A stretch of DNA of 17,440 bases. Origin: Candidatus Thorarchaeota archaeon (GTDB lineage: Archaea; Asgardarchaeota; Thorarchaeia; Thorarchaeales; Thorarchaeaceae). Below are positions 1-7,110 of the stretch, one piece after another. How positions within the stretch are numbered: position 1 is the stretch's first letter; every line of letters starts with the position of its first letter. The translations under genes and the position numbers were made by a program. The notes under the pieces are model-generated. The model was not told the origin of the DNA. It worked only from the letters and a program-made list of their open reading frames with translations, and made no database searches. The stretch covers positions 1-17,440 of the forward strand of contig JAEORI010000303.1 in the NCBI GenBank assembly GCA_016840965.1, written 5' to 3'.

Positions 1-618
1 GAGCACCTGCGTTTCGCTTATCTTGAGTTCGCAACACGATTTCATTGATAGGACCATCGTTTGGATTAATTGTAGCGCCAATATAGAACTCTGGAGTCCC
101 TTCCAACTCCTCGCCTGCAAAGTCAACACCTATTGAGAGTCTCTTCGTAAGAGAGAGCGCTTTGAGAGTATCTAAATCATAGACCATCTTTGCATGGGGA
201 TGTGAGCCAAATCGGGTATGATCGCCAGCTACGAAAAGAACATTACGAACGCCAATCGCATATGCTCCATAGAGCTCACTTTGAATTGCTAATTGGTTCC
301 GGTCTCTTGTGGTCATGTGCAGGACTGGTTCAGCACCATGTTGTATGACGAATTGCGCACAGATAGCACTACTCATAGTCGGAACACCGCGTGCGTTATC
401 TGGAATATTGATTGCATCGCAGAATTCACGAACCATCCCGATACGCTCAACTAATAGAGTTGAGTCTGTTCCATGGGGCGCTCCAACTTCCGCAGTGATA
501 ACAAATTCCCCTCGTTCGAGTAAATGGCTGAGATGCGTTTCGTACAGTTGACAGATCTCCAGTAGTCTTAATTCTGACTGACTTTCGCCCCCTAAATTGG
601 TTTTGCTAGACTCTTCAT
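1..618 (-). CDS. metF: Methylenetetrahydrofolate reductase (MetF family), partial, with a 5' frame break
   Basis: Flavoprotein family that reduces the methylene group on a tetrahydrofolate-type carrier to methyl, in one-carbon metabolism. The C-terminal third lies beyond the left edge. Seen on the minus strand: FVITAEVGAPHGTD (the Glu matches the catalytic Glu region), HMTTRDRN, a Rossmann-like GVRNVLFVAGDH (the Asp matches the flavin/folate-site Asp), and IGATINP. The spacing fits the MetF barrel and resembles the reductase half of YitJ-like proteins. The ATG at 618 overlaps the stop of the upstream binding-protein gene (ATGA), so coupled translation is expected. As written, however, that ATG frame stops after eight codons (TAG at 592-594), and the MetF frame has no ATG, GTG or TTG before a Met deep in the conserved core. 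One extra A in the AAAA run near 600-603 would join the two. Family call is secure; the exact carrier (folate or methanopterin type) is not. Confidence 0.85.
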
Positions 619-2474
619 TTTCGTCTGTATTTATCTATGACTAGACCAACAACTATCACAATCGTGGCAGTTGACGCCATCATAACAAGAGACAGGAGCA
701 GTTCAATCGGAAACCTGGAGATAGTTGTTGTTGGAATAGGAGTCGTGGGGGAGGGGGTAGGAGGTACATCTGGATGCCAGTAATAATTAGGATTCTGTGT
801 TAACTCGTAGAACTCTCCAGCAGAAAGGTTTGTGATAATGAATGGGCCAGATGTCACGTGAGGGTCATCCGGATTAAACACAGGATTCCAAATATTCCAG
901 CAGTCAAAACCAATGCCTAGAGGTCCATTGAAGATGTGTTCCGGGATGATGAAAGTGTAGGCAAAGCGATCGAAGTTCCAATAATATTCCGAATCAAACT
1001 CAATGACAGCCGTGTATGGAGTAGGCGCATCTGCGGCTACAAAACCCTCTAACTCAGCTGCAGCAGGATTGCCATAATCACCACTCCTGTCGATATATGT
1101 GAATGTAAATGCGACATCCTCTGCTGTCAGAGGTTCGCCATCGCTCCACGTTGCGTTCTGAATGATCTCAAAGGTGAAACGCGTGTGGTTCGATGGAACA
1201 TCGGGGTTATTACTGTGCGTTTCAATAAGCATGGATTCTGCTAGATCTGGAATAGGATTCATGTTGGGATCTCGTAAATAGAGAGCCGAATATAGATTCT
1301 CCAGAATCATGATTGTATACGCTGATTGTGTGGTATAGATGTTGAAAGTATCAGGCTCCCGATCTATGGAAACAACCACCGTTCCTCCGAATGAATTGTT
1401 GATGGGGCGAATTTTTCTCAAAGTCCACGGACCAGAGATATATCTATCAAGATCCTCAACATGACCTTCAAACTGATCAGTCCTATAGCCTTGCATGACT
1501 GTGTTCTGGTATACTACCAGTCCTGGAACATTGTAGTGCAAAATCTTCTGCATCTCAGTAAGAGCTTCGGAAACCTCTTCGAATGTTTTCCCATTGCGAA
1601 GCTGGTCTATCCAAGAGTCATATGTTTCATTCACAAAGTTGGAAGGATTATTGGGGTAACCAGTATCAATATAATCACTTCCGTATTCTGTGAGTAGATA
1701 ATCTATGTTATCGTAGTGAAAATTGGATCCAAGAAGACACATGTCATAGTTGTTGTCTTCGAGTTCCTTATACCAGGGATCCCAAAAAAAATCTCCCATT
1801 GTTTGGCAATCTGCGTTGAAGTTGAGAGAATGAAGTGCTTCTACTGCAACTTCAGCTACTTCTTCATTAAAAAGGGGGTAGCAGTAATAGAGAACAGTGA
1901 TTGAAATCGGATCACCATTGGGGGCTTTTCTGAATCCTGTTGAGCTATCTATCGCGAATCCAAGCTCATCGAGGATTGCATTTCCAATATCAGGTTCTGC
2001 GTCATAATAGTGATAATCAAAGAGGTCTTCTGCACACCATCGACTGACTGAGGACACCACCGAATCATGAAGTGATGCATGACCATCAAAGATTTCGTAC
2101 ATGACCTTAGTCTTGTTGAATGCAAATGCAAAAGCCCGTCTGAATCCACCGATATTGAATGGATATCGAGCACAGTTGATTATTATATGTCCATAACCAT
2201 TTCTCGGTGATTCAAATATCTCAATATCAGGGTCTTCTGTTAATAGTGAAATTAGATTATGATAACCAACAAAACTAGTATCTAAATCAATTTCTCTAGA
2301 CAGAAGAGCCTGGACTCTCCGCTCATAAGAAGCGATGACTCTATAGACAACTTTGTCAACATATGGCCCCTGTTGAAGGTCTGTTGGAACTTCGATAGAA
2401 CTTGCATTGACGGGTTGTAAAAAGAGGAGTAGGATAATACAACTGATTGATACAACACTCCGTATCCGCCTCAA
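615..2474 (-). CDS. Membrane-anchored solute-binding protein, family 5 (peptide/nickel type), circularly permuted
   Basis: 619-residue exported protein. Residues 1-24 form a signal peptide, 570-585 a Pro/Thr/Ser-rich stalk, 589-613 a membrane helix, and the tail is DKYRRK, so the binding domain should sit outside the cell. The family 5 fold is clear but reversed. Residues about 36-355 match the C-terminal half of DppA/OppA proteins (GPYVDKVVYRVI, GHIIINCARYPFN, RRAFAFAFNKTKV, AILDELGF). Residues about 362-570 match the N-terminal half (GGTVVVSIDREPDTFN, IPDLAES, WSDGEPLTAEDVAFTF, TSGPFIITN, ending NPNYYWHPD). Start is TTG with a weak GGGTG seven bases upstream; the signal peptide begins directly there. 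No permease or ATPase of the peptide type is adjacent. The end overlaps the start of metF by four bases. The substrate cannot be told. Confidence 0.9.
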   Translation of the reverse strand: MRRIRSVVSISCIILLLFLQPVNASSIEVPTDLQQGPYVDKVVYRVIASYERRVQALLSREIDLDTSFVGYHNLISLLTEDPDIEIFESPRNGYGHIIINCARYPFNIGGFRRAFAFAFNKTKVMYEIFDGHASLHDSVVSSVSRWCAEDLFDYHYYDAEPDIGNAILDELGFAIDSSTGFRKAPNGDPISITVLYYCYPLFNEEVAEVAVEALHSLNFNADCQTMGDFFWDPWYKELEDNNYDMCLLGSNFHYDNIDYLLTEYGSDYIDTGYPNNPSNFVNETYDSWIDQLRNGKTFEEVSEALTEMQKILHYNVPGLVVYQNTVMQGYRTDQFEGHVEDLDRYISGPWTLRKIRPINNSFGGTVVVSIDREPDTFNIYTTQSAYTIMILENLYSALYLRDPNMNPIPDLAESMLIETHSNNPDVPSNHTRFTFEIIQNATWSDGEPLTAEDVAFTFTYIDRSGDYGNPAAAELEGFVAADAPTPYTAVIEFDSEYYWNFDRFAYTFIIPEHIFNGPLGIGFDCWNIWNPVFNPDDPHVTSGPFIITNLSAGEFYELTQNPNYYWHPDVPPTPSPTTPIPTTTISRFPIELLLSLVMMASTATIVIVVGLVIDKYRRK

Positions 2475-2503
2475 TCTCTTACACCCAGAGAGGTATGGTC
2501 TAC

Positions 2504-2515
2504 AATTGAATTAAC
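2504..2515 (-). promoter_or_regulatory. Possible TATA box for the family 5 binding-protein gene
   Basis: On the minus strand GTTAATTCAATT lies about 36 bases before the TTG start at 2474, which would place transcription start about ten bases upstream of the codon. It is the only AT-rich stretch at a suitable distance in the 67-base gap after hflX. No transcript evidence is available. Confidence 0.35.
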
Positions 2516-2541
2516 GATTTTGATACGGGTATTCGAACCGT

Positions 2542-3831
2542 TCATTGAGGAATATGTCGACGCAATTCTCCATCTGGACACTCTCTCGCCAACTTTTGAG
2601 CAATCTCGATGCTAAGATTAGCCACAACCTCAATGTTTTCACTATTGTACTTCACACTTACAATATCAGCTGCTTCATACAGCCATGACAGGGTTGACAT
2701 TCCATCATGACCATATGGGAGAAGAATCTCATATTCCTGCAATTGAGGCAGCGCATTCTTCACAGCTGTTATCAGGAGATCAAGATTTGTGCTATGATGT
2801 GCTGAAATCGGAACAACAACTTTACAAAATGCATGAAGAGCTGATTGTCTATTTTCGATTTCATCTTCGCTAAGCAGGTCAATTTTGTTGAGTGCTGAAA
2901 TGATTGGAATCCCATTTGCTCCAATCTCGTTAAAGGTTTCAAGGCACGATTCAACTTTACGCCCCATCTCTTCAATGGCATCATAGGCATCAACAACTAG
3001 GATTATGACATCAGCATCAGAAACCTCCATCAGAGTGGTGTTGAATGCCTGCAGAAGAGGTTGCGGGAGGTCGCTGATGAAACCCACAGAATCTGATATT
3101 ACTACACGACGACCGGGCATTTCTAACTCGCTTGCCTTAGTTGAGAGTGTGGTGAACAATTCATCAGCAACTTCTACTTGAGAACCTGTCAATGCTCTAT
3201 GGAGAGTGCTCTTGCCTGCATTGGTGTATCCAGCTATTGTAATCTCAATAAATCCTTCATTGCTTCGTCTTTTCTTCTTGAGAAGTTGTTCTTGTGTGAT
3301 CTTGGTTAGCTTTTCATTGATATTCGCTAAACGTCGGCGAATCTCTTTCATGCGTAGGTTGAGTAAATCCTCACCCGCATCAATCTGTTCAGCAATTGGA
3401 CGGTCTCCGGTGTGCTCCTTTTGAAGTCGCATTCGTATTTGATGGCGTTCGAAAGGTAATTCGTATCTTAAACGAGCTTGTTCGATTTGTAGTCGAGCTT
3501 GCGGGGATTTTGCATGCTTATCAAAAATTTCAAGGATTAACTGAGTTCGGTCACGGACTTCTGTTTCCCAAAACTCCATCAACCTAAATACTTGACCTGA
3601 AGACAAGTGCGGAGAGAAAAGGACAAACTCAGGCTCATTCACCTCAATCCATGTTCGGATTTCCTCAGCCTTGCCTGATCGTATACCGTATTTTGCAGAT
3701 GGTATTCCTACTATGTCAAACTGACCAATAACATCGTATTTTGCGGTCTTAGCCAATGCCTGAAACTCACTAAGGAGGTTAGGTTCTTGGTATGTCCTCC
3801 TTTGCACTAGTAAAGCAGTTGCTTCGACCAT
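2542..3831 (-). CDS. hflX: HflX-type ribosome-associated GTPase
   Basis: Cytoplasmic GTPase of the Obg-HflX group; relatives bind the large ribosomal subunit and, in bacteria, split stalled or stressed ribosomes. Numbering is from the ATG at 3831 (429 residues, close to the usual length). The HflX N-terminal domain is at about 3-120 (ALLVQRR, then YGIRSGKAEEI), a helical linker with a basic end at about 120-190, and the G domain from 195: GYTNAGKST (201-209), FTTLST as G2, DSVGF (247-251; the common form is DTVGF), NKID (315-318) and SAH as G5. The glycine-rich segment of many bacterial HflX proteins is missing, as is usual in archaea. The frame stays open to a GTG at 3912, but the ATG at 3831 fits where HflX homologues begin and lies about 32 bases from a TATA-like element, suggesting a nearly leaderless mRNA. 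It is divergent from tgtA. Confidence 0.93.
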   Translation of the reverse strand: MVEATALLVQRRTYQEPNLLSEFQALAKTAKYDVIGQFDIVGIPSAKYGIRSGKAEEIRTWIEVNEPEFVLFSPHLSSGQVFRLMEFWETEVRDRTQLILEIFDKHAKSPQARLQIEQARLRYELPFERHQIRMRLQKEHTGDRPIAEQIDAGEDLLNLRMKEIRRRLANINEKLTKITQEQLLKKKRRSNEGFIEITIAGYTNAGKSTLHRALTGSQVEVADELFTTLSTKASELEMPGRRVVISDSVGFISDLPQPLLQAFNTTLMEVSDADVIILVVDAYDAIEEMGRKVESCLETFNEIGANGIPIISALNKIDLLSEDEIENRQSALHAFCKVVVPISAHHSTNLDLLITAVKNALPQLQEYEILLPYGHDGMSTLSWLYEAADIVSVKYNSENIEVVANLSIEIAQKLARECPDGELRRHIPQ

Positions 3832-3857
3832 TAGTACAACTTGAATGAGGTCTTGTC

Positions 3858-3868
3858 TTAAACAATTT
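3858..3868 (-). promoter_or_regulatory. Probable TATA box for hflX
   Basis: AAATTGTTTAA on the minus strand is centred about 32 bases upstream of the ATG at 3831, giving an expected transcript start four to six bases before the codon. The lack of any Shine-Dalgarno sequence agrees with a leaderless start and argues against the longer GTG start at 3912, which lies upstream of this box. Confidence 0.45.
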
Positions 3869-3926
3869 GATGAGACCACACGGAAAGATTCATGGCTACA
3901 TGGGTGAGTCACCTAGATGACACTAC

Positions 3927-5369
3927 ATGGCGAATTTCGAGATTAAAGCAAAGGATGGTCTTGCACGCTTGGGTAGATTCACTACAAAGCATGGAGTAGT
4001 AAAGACGCCCCTCCTCATGCCAGTCGTCCATCCAGGAAAATCAACCATATCACCGCAGGCACTTGTTGATGAGTATGGATTCCAAATGGTCATCACTAAT
4101 TCATATATTATCAACTCTCATGAGAGATTCAGAAACAAAGCTATGTCAGAAGGAGTTCACGCTCTGCTTGGTTTTGAAGGTCCAATAATGACCGACTCAG
4201 GGACTTTTCAGATGTATTTTCACAATCTACCAGAAGAGGAAATTGAGCCAATAGAGATAGTTGAGTTCCAACGTGATATCGGCTCAGATATAGGCACGAT
4301 TCTTGATGTCTTTTCTGACCTTGATGTTGGTAGGATGAAAGTCGAAGAGGATGTTCAGAAGTCTCTCGAAAGAGCAAAACGCTCGATCGATAGGAAAGGT
4401 GAGATGTTACTTGCGGGTACAGTCCAGGGAGGAACTTTTCCAGATCTTCGAGAGACCGCAGCAAGAGTATTGGCTGCAATGGATTTTGATGTGCATCCGA
4501 TTGGTGGTGTTGTGCCCTTAATGGAACGATATCGCTATGCAGACATTGTGAAGATCACACTAGCTGCAAAGAAACACCTCCCCCCCAATAGGCCTGTCCA
4601 TCTATTTGGATGCGGGCATCCTATGTTCTTTGCACAAGCAGCATTACTTGGGTGTGATTTCTTTGACTCTGCATCCTATGCAAAATTCGCTGAGTCTGGT
4701 CGCATGCTTCTGTCTTCAGGAACTGTACATCTAAGCGAGTTGACCGAACTCCCTTGCAGCTGTCCTGTTTGTAGTGCGACGACTGCTGATGAGTTGAAGA
4801 GTATGGAGAAAGATGAGCGCGACACGATGCTCATGAGGCATAATTTGTATGTGAGTTCAGCAGAGATGCGTACAGTACGTCAAGCAATATCTGAAGGCAA
4901 CCTATTCCAATTAGCTGCATATCGAGCCCGAGGCCACCCTACGCTTTACGAGGCGCTTCAAGTCATGATTGAAGAGAATGTGCAATCTGAGATTGAGGAT
5001 CCTGCAGGAAAAACATCTTCAATTTTCTATACTGGTCTTGAAACTACCAAACGGCCGGAAATTACTAATTTTCACTCTCGTGTAATCGGACGCTATCCTT
5101 ACAGAGATACAAAAACAGTTCTAATTGTAACAGACTCCGGTCTCAGGCCATTTTCAGATACTTCTGATGTGATTATTAAGGAAGTGAGGAAGAGGACTCC
5201 AGAAGAGTTAATTTTACTATTTGTGACGCCAATGGGAGTCATACCTTGGGAATTGGAACATGTACATCCAGCACAACAGTGCCTCTTTCCTCTGAAATTA
5301 GACTTAGAAACACTAAGTATAGTGAGCGAGAGAACTCGAGAACTTCTTGGAACCATGTCATATCAGTAG
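3927..5369 (+). CDS. tgtA: Archaeosine tRNA-guanine transglycosylase, catalytic part
   Basis: Exchanges guanine at position 15 of archaeal tRNAs for preQ0, the first step on tRNA to archaeosine. 480 residues before a TAG. Seen: TDSGTFQ with the nucleophile Asp90; TVQGG (165-169) and PIGGVV (191-196) of the substrate pocket; FDSASYAKFA with the second catalytic Asp247; and the zinc site PCSCPVC with Cys277, Cys279, Cys282 plus His305. Residues about 362-460 (YTGLETTKRPEI, then VLIVTDSGLRPFS) resemble the DUF5591-like domain of archaeosine enzymes. Full-length archaeal enzymes go on to a C2 and a PUA domain. Here those are encoded directly downstream in the same frame after the TAG (5370-5960), with no start codon for the first 49 codons. 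The gene is therefore split, interrupted, or affected by a base error. The ATG at 3927 gives the normal N-terminus. Confidence 0.93.
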   Translation: MANFEIKAKDGLARLGRFTTKHGVVKTPLLMPVVHPGKSTISPQALVDEYGFQMVITNSYIINSHERFRNKAMSEGVHALLGFEGPIMTDSGTFQMYFHNLPEEEIEPIEIVEFQRDIGSDIGTILDVFSDLDVGRMKVEEDVQKSLERAKRSIDRKGEMLLAGTVQGGTFPDLRETAARVLAAMDFDVHPIGGVVPLMERYRYADIVKITLAAKKHLPPNRPVHLFGCGHPMFFAQAALLGCDFFDSASYAKFAESGRMLLSSGTVHLSELTELPCSCPVCSATTADELKSMEKDERDTMLMRHNLYVSSAEMRTVRQAISEGNLFQLAAYRARGHPTLYEALQVMIEENVQSEIEDPAGKTSSIFYTGLETTKRPEITNFHSRVIGRYPYRDTKTVLIVTDSGLRPFSDTSDVIIKEVRKRTPEELILLFVTPMGVIPWELEHVHPAQQCLFPLKLDLETLSIVSERTRELLGTMSYQ

Positions 5370-5516
5370 CTAATTTGGTTCAAACGAGGAACTAATGTTG
5401 ACCCTGCTCTGGTAAAACTAGCCAGTGATTATTCAATTGACATCCTTCAGAATGCTACAGAGGTCATCAAACAATTACCTTCTGAAGGCGAAGAGAGTTC
5501 TTGGACTCTACGGAAG

Positions 5517-5960
5517 TTGCATGCACTCTTGTCATATCAATGGGGAGAGAATGCTGGAAAACTGGCTAATCTTGATTCGTTACAAGTTATACTTTCTAAA
5601 AGCACAGGGAAAATTAGACATTGCAAAAAGAATGAAGATGTGTTATTCACGGTAGTTCCTAATACAGGATTGCTAACGCCAACATATCAGGGTGGACTAG
5701 AACTTTTGAAGGCAGGAATTGAAGATACCTATCAAGTCATAATGGATTCGGATGTGTCTGAGTTTGTTGCATCCGGAAAATCAGCTCTGGCCAAGTTTGT
5801 AAAACTAGCAAACCCACAACTAAAGGCGGGAGAGGAGGTCCTGGTGCTCGACGAGTCTCAAAATCTTCTGGGTACAGGGAGAGCTCTAATCTCAGGCTTA
5901 GAGATGATCTCATTCAATCGCGGTGTTGCTGTGGCAATCAGACATCCGAGGAAATCCTAG
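5517..5960 (+). CDS. C-terminal C2/PUA tRNA-binding part of archaeosine TGT, separated by an in-frame TAG
   Basis: 147 residues if begun at the first possible start, a TTG at 5517 without a Shine-Dalgarno sequence. The same frame is open and protein-like from 5370, directly after the tgtA stop. LRKLHALLSYQWGENAGKL fits the C2 domain of archaeal TGT and lies partly upstream of that TTG, so the true coding part reaches further 5'. Then come STGKIRHC and LFTVVPNTGLLTP, followed by a PUA domain (about 75-147: VIMDSDVSEFVASGKSALA, NPQLKAGEEVLVLD, LLGTGRALIS, GVAVAIRH). In known enzymes the PUA domain binds the tRNA acceptor end and helps expose G15. Separately encoded catalytic and PUA chains exist in some archaea, so a working split enzyme is possible, but the missing start codon speaks for an interrupted gene. 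Its 3' end overlaps the convergent ATPase gene by 23 bases. Confidence 0.75.
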   Translation: MHALLSYQWGENAGKLANLDSLQVILSKSTGKIRHCKKNEDVLFTVVPNTGLLTPTYQGGLELLKAGIEDTYQVIMDSDVSEFVASGKSALAKFVKLANPQLKAGEEVLVLDESQNLLGTGRALISGLEMISFNRGVAVAIRHPRKS

Positions 5961-7098
5961 ACGGTGCAGGAGCAAGAGCTAGCGGATGACCTGGCACCTT
6001 ACGTAGAGCATCAACTCCACCAACAGGCAAAATCATGACCTCGTCGGTAGGCGCGTAAAGATGAATATCATCACCTTCTTTCACTTCTGAATCAGGATCG
6101 AGGAGAGCCTGTGCAAAGATGTCGCCTACTCGGAAATAAACTTCCAAAGCAGTCCCCACGTAGATTGTTCTGGTTATATTACCAACTATCTCGTTATCAG
6201 AGGAACTCTCCCGTGAAAGATGAAGGTCTTCAGGCCTAATAGCTACCTTTACAGGCTCATCTATCTCAAATGGATAACCTTCGATTGTTGAACGACCAAT
6301 GACTGACTGATTATTTGGAATCCGAGCAGACAAGGTGTTACCAGTTCCTTCAATAAATCCATCAATGAAGGTACACTGACCAATGAAGTCTGCGACAAAG
6401 ACTGTCTGTGGATTGGCATAAATCTCTCGAGGAGTATCGAACTGCTGAACATACCCAAGATCCATCACAGCGACTTTGTCGGAGATACTCAATGCCTCAT
6501 GTTGGTCATGTGTTACGTAAACAGTCGTTATTGACATTTCTTTTTGGATTCTAATGATTTCTTCTCTCATGTCAATCCGAAGCTTCGCATCGAGATTTGA
6601 TAGTGGTTCATCTAATAGTAAAACATCGGGCTCAATAGCCAGGGCTCTTGCAAGTGCCACACGCTGCTGCTGACCCCCAGAAAGTTGATGAATATGGCGA
6701 TGACCTAAGTCACCCATTCGCACAAGCTCAAGAGCATCATTGACACGTCTGGTAATTGCGCTCTTTGTGTATTTCATACTATTTACACGTTTTAACTTCA
6801 AACCATAGGCGACATTATCAGCTACCGACATATGAGGCCAGAGTGCGTAGTTTTGGAAGCACATACCAGTATTCCTCTTGTAGGGAGGAACATTGGTCAC
6901 ATCCCTATTATCAAAGAAAACTTTACCATGATCAGGCACATAGAATCCAGCTATGATTCGTAAGAGGGTTGTCTTTCCACAGCCTGAAGGACCTAGTAAA
7001 GTTGAGAGCTCGCCCTCTTCCAGAACCATAGTAACCTCATCTGTTGCTATAACATCACCGAATGTCTTGCGCAAGTTTTCAAGTCGTATCTCTACCAT
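5938..7098 (-). CDS. ABC importer ATPase (FbpC/PotA/AfuC type)
   Basis: Cytoplasmic ATPase that drives the importer encoded just upstream. Numbered from the ATG at 7098 (386 residues): Walker A GPSGCGKTT (36-44), Q-loop with Gln82 in CFQNYALWPHMSV, signature LSGGQQQRVALARAL (139-153), Walker B VLLLDE (159-164), D-loop SNLD, and switch His197 in YVTHDQHEAL. All catalytic residues are present. The C-terminal 130 residues form a TOBE/OB-type regulatory region (KVAIRPEDLHL), typical of the iron, spermidine and sugar importer group. The frame also allows GTG at 7107, but GAGGTGA stands six bases before the ATG at 7098, which decides the start. It is the third gene of the operon, ten bases after the permease. 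The last 23 bases overlap the end of the tgtA C-terminal part on the other strand. Confidence 0.93.
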   Translation of the reverse strand: MVEIRLENLRKTFGDVIATDEVTMVLEEGELSTLLGPSGCGKTTLLRIIAGFYVPDHGKVFFDNRDVTNVPPYKRNTGMCFQNYALWPHMSVADNVAYGLKLKRVNSMKYTKSAITRRVNDALELVRMGDLGHRHIHQLSGGQQQRVALARALAIEPDVLLLDEPLSNLDAKLRIDMREEIIRIQKEMSITTVYVTHDQHEALSISDKVAVMDLGYVQQFDTPREIYANPQTVFVADFIGQCTFIDGFIEGTGNTLSARIPNNQSVIGRSTIEGYPFEIDEPVKVAIRPEDLHLSRESSSDNEIVGNITRTIYVGTALEVYFRVGDIFAQALLDPDSEVKEGDDIHLYAPTDEVMILPVGGVDALRKVPGHPLALAPAPSRISSDV

Positions 7099-7103
7099 TT
7101 TGG

Positions 7104-7110
7104 TCACCTC
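7104..7110 (-). promoter_or_regulatory. Shine-Dalgarno site of the ABC ATPase gene
   Basis: GAGGTGA on the minus strand lies six bases before the ATG at 7098 and overlaps the TGA stop of the permease gene. It selects the ATG over the GTG at 7107, which lies inside the site itself, and implies translational coupling. Confidence 0.7.

Noticed and set aside
309..551. 80-codon open frame on the plus strand
   Set aside because: It lies opposite metF, whose conserved motifs are on the minus strand; the predicted peptide has no recognisable features.
2527..2543. GGTTCGAATACC on the minus strand, like a tRNA T-loop
   Set aside because: The flanking five-base stem does not pair properly and no D arm, anticodon arm or acceptor stem can be drawn in the 67-base gap. 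It belongs to the hflX 3' end region.
4141..4479. 112-codon open frame on the minus strand
   Set aside because: It lies fully within the conserved catalytic core of tgtA and shows no protein features.
5367..5369. TAG inside tgtA as a pyrrolysine codon
   Set aside because: TAG ends at least four other genes here (9240, 15446, 17427 and the tgtA tail at 5960), so general reassignment is unlikely. No pyrrolysine genes are in the window, and the catalytic site of TGT needs none.
5425..5655. 76-codon open frame on the plus strand starting with ATG
   Set aside because: It overlaps the C2 part of TGT in another frame; the TGT frame carries the recognisable sequence.
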